Of a stretch of DNA of 64,000 bases, positions 62,202 to 64,000 are shown one piece after another. The notes under the pieces were generated by a model. That model saw only the letters and a list, made by a program, of their open reading frames with translations. It did not search any database and had not been told where the DNA came from. Source of the DNA: an uncultured Clostridia bacterium (lineage in GTDB: Bacteria > Bacillota > Clostridia > TANB77 > CAG-465); assembly GCA_934130595.1 (NCBI GenBank), contig CAKOYF010000006.1, forward strand, positions 1-64,000, written 5' to 3'. The translations under genes were made by a program, and so were the position numbers. How positions within the stretch are numbered: the stretch's first letter is position 1; each line of letters starts with the position of its first letter.

Positions 62202-64000
62202 ATGGAAAAACTAAATCTAGGAAAAGAAAAAATTGGAAAATTATTAGTAGCTTTTTCAATACCTTGCATAATTAGTATGTTGATTAACTCAGTGTACAAT
62301 ATAGTTGATCAAATATTTATTGGAAAAGGTGTAGGAAGTTTAGGAAATGCTGCTACTAATGTTATATTTCCAATTGTAATTATTTGTAATGGAATAGCAC
62401 AACTAATTGGAAATGGATGTGCGGCTAATTTAAGTTTACTTTTAGGACAAGGCAAGAAAAAAGAGGCCAAAAATATGGTAGGCTCATCAATAACTATGTT
62501 AGTTATTTTATCACTACTTGTTTGTGGTTTAGGAGAGTTATTTTTACCAAAGCTAGTTTATTTATTTGGATGTACTAAAAATGCGTATGAATTGTCTATG
62601 ATATATGGCAGAATAATTTTAGCAGGAGCCCCTTTTATGATAATTTATACTGGCATGGCAGCTATAATTAGAGCAGACGGGTCTCCTAAATATTCAATGG
62701 TTTGTCTACTTAGTGGAGCAATAGTCAATATAATATTAGATCCTATTTTTATTTTTGGATTAAATTTGGGAGTAGCAGGTGGAGCAATAGCTACTATATT
62801 AGGTCAGCTATTATCTTTTGTAATAGCAATATTATATGTATTTAAGATGAAAACTATAACATTAGAGCTTAAAGATTATAAAGTAGATAGTTCAATATTT
62901 AGAACTTTAAGTTATGGTTTATCTAGCTTTGTAATACAAATGACAGTATTAGTATTATTTATTTTAATGAATAATGTTATGACTAAATACGGAGCAGCTA
63001 CAAAGTATGGAGAAGACATTCCACTTTCTGTATATGGAGTAGTTTCAAAGCTTAATAGTTTCTATATTTCATTTATATTAGGTCTTGCAGTTGGAGCTCA
63101 ACCAATTATTGGATTTAACTATGGAGCAGGAAATATCCAAAGAGTAAAGAAAACAATAAAATATGTCGTAACAATAGCACTTATGATAGGAATTGTATTT
63201 AATGTATTATTACAACTTATACCAGGACAGCTAGTTAATCTTTTTGCAACACAATCAGATCCAAATTATAACTTATTTATAGAATTTGGAATTAAATGCT
63301 GTAGAATATTCTTAATGCTTTGTTGCTTAAATGCATTAGAAATGACATGTAGTATTGTATTTCAATCATTAGGAAGTGTAAAAAAAGCAAGTTTTGTATC
63401 ATTTTTAAGACAAATTATATTATTCTTACCATTATGTTTATTCATGTCTAGTAAGATGGGTCTTATGGGTGCATTATATGCAGCACCAATAGCAGATGCA
63501 ATTTGTTTTGTTATTGTATTAACTTTATTTATATTTGAATATAAAAATATTGGAAAAGAAAATCATAAAGAAGAGAAAGCCTTAGAAAGTACATCAGTAG
63601 AGAAGAATATTTCTAAAGAAAACGTTATAGTAACAATAAGTAGACAGTATGGCTCTGGCGGAAGATATGTAGGAAGAATATTAGCACAAAAGCTAGGAAT
63701 TAAGTTTTGGGATAAAGAATTAATTGAATCAGTAGCAAAAGAATCCGGAATGACAGAAGAATTTGTATCAGAAAATGAACAAAAAAGAGAATGGGGAGCA
63801 AATTTAAATTCTGAATATAATAGTGAAGACGAATTATATATAGCTCAAACAAAAGTAATAAAAGAAATTGCTACTCAAGGCTCTTGTGTAATAATTGGAA
63901 GATGTGCAGATTATATTTTAAAAGATAATCCAAATGTAATAAGAGTATTCATTTATAGTGATGAAAATGCCAAAATAAAAAGAGCAATTAAACATTATAA
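62202..64000 (+). CDS. MATE transporter fused to a cytidylate-kinase-like domain (partial at window end)
   Basis: 599 complete codons are visible and the frame runs off the edge. Residues about 1-445 form a 12-helix MATE multidrug exporter (IPCIISMLINSVYNIVDQIF, GAQPIIGFNYGAG). After a charged linker (about 448-474), residues from 475 give VIVTISRQYGSGGRYVG with a P-loop-like SRQYGSGG, LGIKFWDKELIE and IIGRCADYIL, typical of cytidylate kinase-like (Cytidylate_kin2) proteins. The join is in frame with no stop. GAAAGGA precedes the ATG. The kinase substrate is unknown; coupling to transport is inference. A terminator leader precedes it. Confidence 0.88.
   Translation, partial: MEKLNLGKEKIGKLLVAFSIPCIISMLINSVYNIVDQIFIGKGVGSLGNAATNVIFPIVIICNGIAQLIGNGCAANLSLLLGQGKKKEAKNMVGSSITMLVILSLLVCGLGELFLPKLVYLFGCTKNAYELSMIYGRIILAGAPFMIIYTGMAAIIRADGSPKYSMVCLLSGAIVNIILDPIFIFGLNLGVAGGAIATILGQLLSFVIAILYVFKMKTITLELKDYKVDSSIFRTLSYGLSSFVIQMTVLVLFILMNNVMTKYGAATKYGEDIPLSVYGVVSKLNSFYISFILGLAVGAQPIIGFNYGAGNIQRVKKTIKYVVTIALMIGIVFNVLLQLIPGQLVNLFATQSDPNYNLFIEFGIKCCRIFLMLCCLNALEMTCSIVFQSLGSVKKASFVSFLRQIILFLPLCLFMSSKMGLMGALYAAPIADAICFVIVLTLFIFEYKNIGKENHKEEKALESTSVEKNISKENVIVTISRQYGSGGRYVGRILAQKLGIKFWDKELIESVAKESGMTEEFVSENEQKREWGANLNSEYNSEDELYIAQTKVIKEIATQGSCVIIGRCADYILKDNPNVIRVFIYSDENAKIKRAIKHY

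Noticed and set aside
1..64000. CRISPR array, prophage or insertion sequence
   Set aside because: No regularly spaced repeats, integrase, capsid or transposase genes were seen on either strand. The only repeats are the gene duplications listed.

Overview
The window comes from a low-G+C, spore-forming, anaerobic Gram-positive bacterium, most likely an uncultured gut member of Clostridia (Bacillota). The basis is the strong A+T bias, AGGAGG-type ribosome binding sites, clear sigma-A promoters, sporulation genes (spoIVA and a 22-codon spoVM), a class III anaerobic ribonucleotide reductase, a SUF iron-sulfur system with SufU, and a choloylglycine (bile salt) hydrolase. The species assignment is inference. 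No rRNA, CRISPR array, insertion sequence or phage block is visible.

Layout. 1-5.2 kb (minus): a hypothetical gene, a split GlmU-like pair and rmuC. 5.3-8.5 kb: tRNA-Leu, a HAD-like gene, nth, a 50-aa membrane protein, spoVM, a patatin-like lipase and rpmB. 8.6-12.4 kb: pyruvate kinase diverging from a large coiled-coil protein. 12.5-20.1 kb: one long Fe-S/thiolation operon, sufCBDSU-rrf2-iscS-mnmA. 20.2-25.6 kb: a DUF1287 protein, spoIVA, then two tandem pairs (A-B-A'-B') of small membrane-anchored proteins and a further membrane protein sharing a promoter-like box. 25.7-32.4 kb: a pyruvyltransferase-like protein, a DnaJ-domain protein, pyrG, two small membrane proteins, a site-2 protease, tsaD and a phosphoesterase. 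32.5-36.2 kb: tRNA-Trp, a cation efflux protein, a nucleotidase-like HAD protein and two lipid-synthesis genes.

36.4-40.5 kb: nrdDG, then an Rpn-family nuclease followed by a duplicated, separately translated copy of its C-terminal tail. 40.6-43.1 kb: a complete metal-resistance operon (CadC-type repressor, free HMA metallochaperone, P1B-ATPase) behind a palindromic operator. 43.2-48.8 kb: small metabolic genes (GNAT, DUF2798, DUF362, flavodoxin, guanine deaminase, cupin, hydrolase). 48.9-54.1 kb: an ABC ATPase/FtsX permease/two-component set. 54.7-61 kb: a frameshifted XRE gene, a dual-HTH regulator and a divergent cluster of secreted proteins ending in an NPETG sorting-like signal. 61.1-64 kb: bile salt hydrolase and, after a leader with an intrinsic terminator, a MATE transporter fused in frame to a cytidylate-kinase-like domain and cut by the window edge.

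Most interesting: the Rpn gene with its duplicated tail, which resembles an intragenic antitoxin that has become a separate gene; the MATE-kinase fusion behind a terminator leader; the split GlmU whose partner lacks the catalytic His; the tiny spoVM near rpmB; and the dual-HTH regulator facing NPETG surface proteins. Functional links are inference from sequence and gene order.
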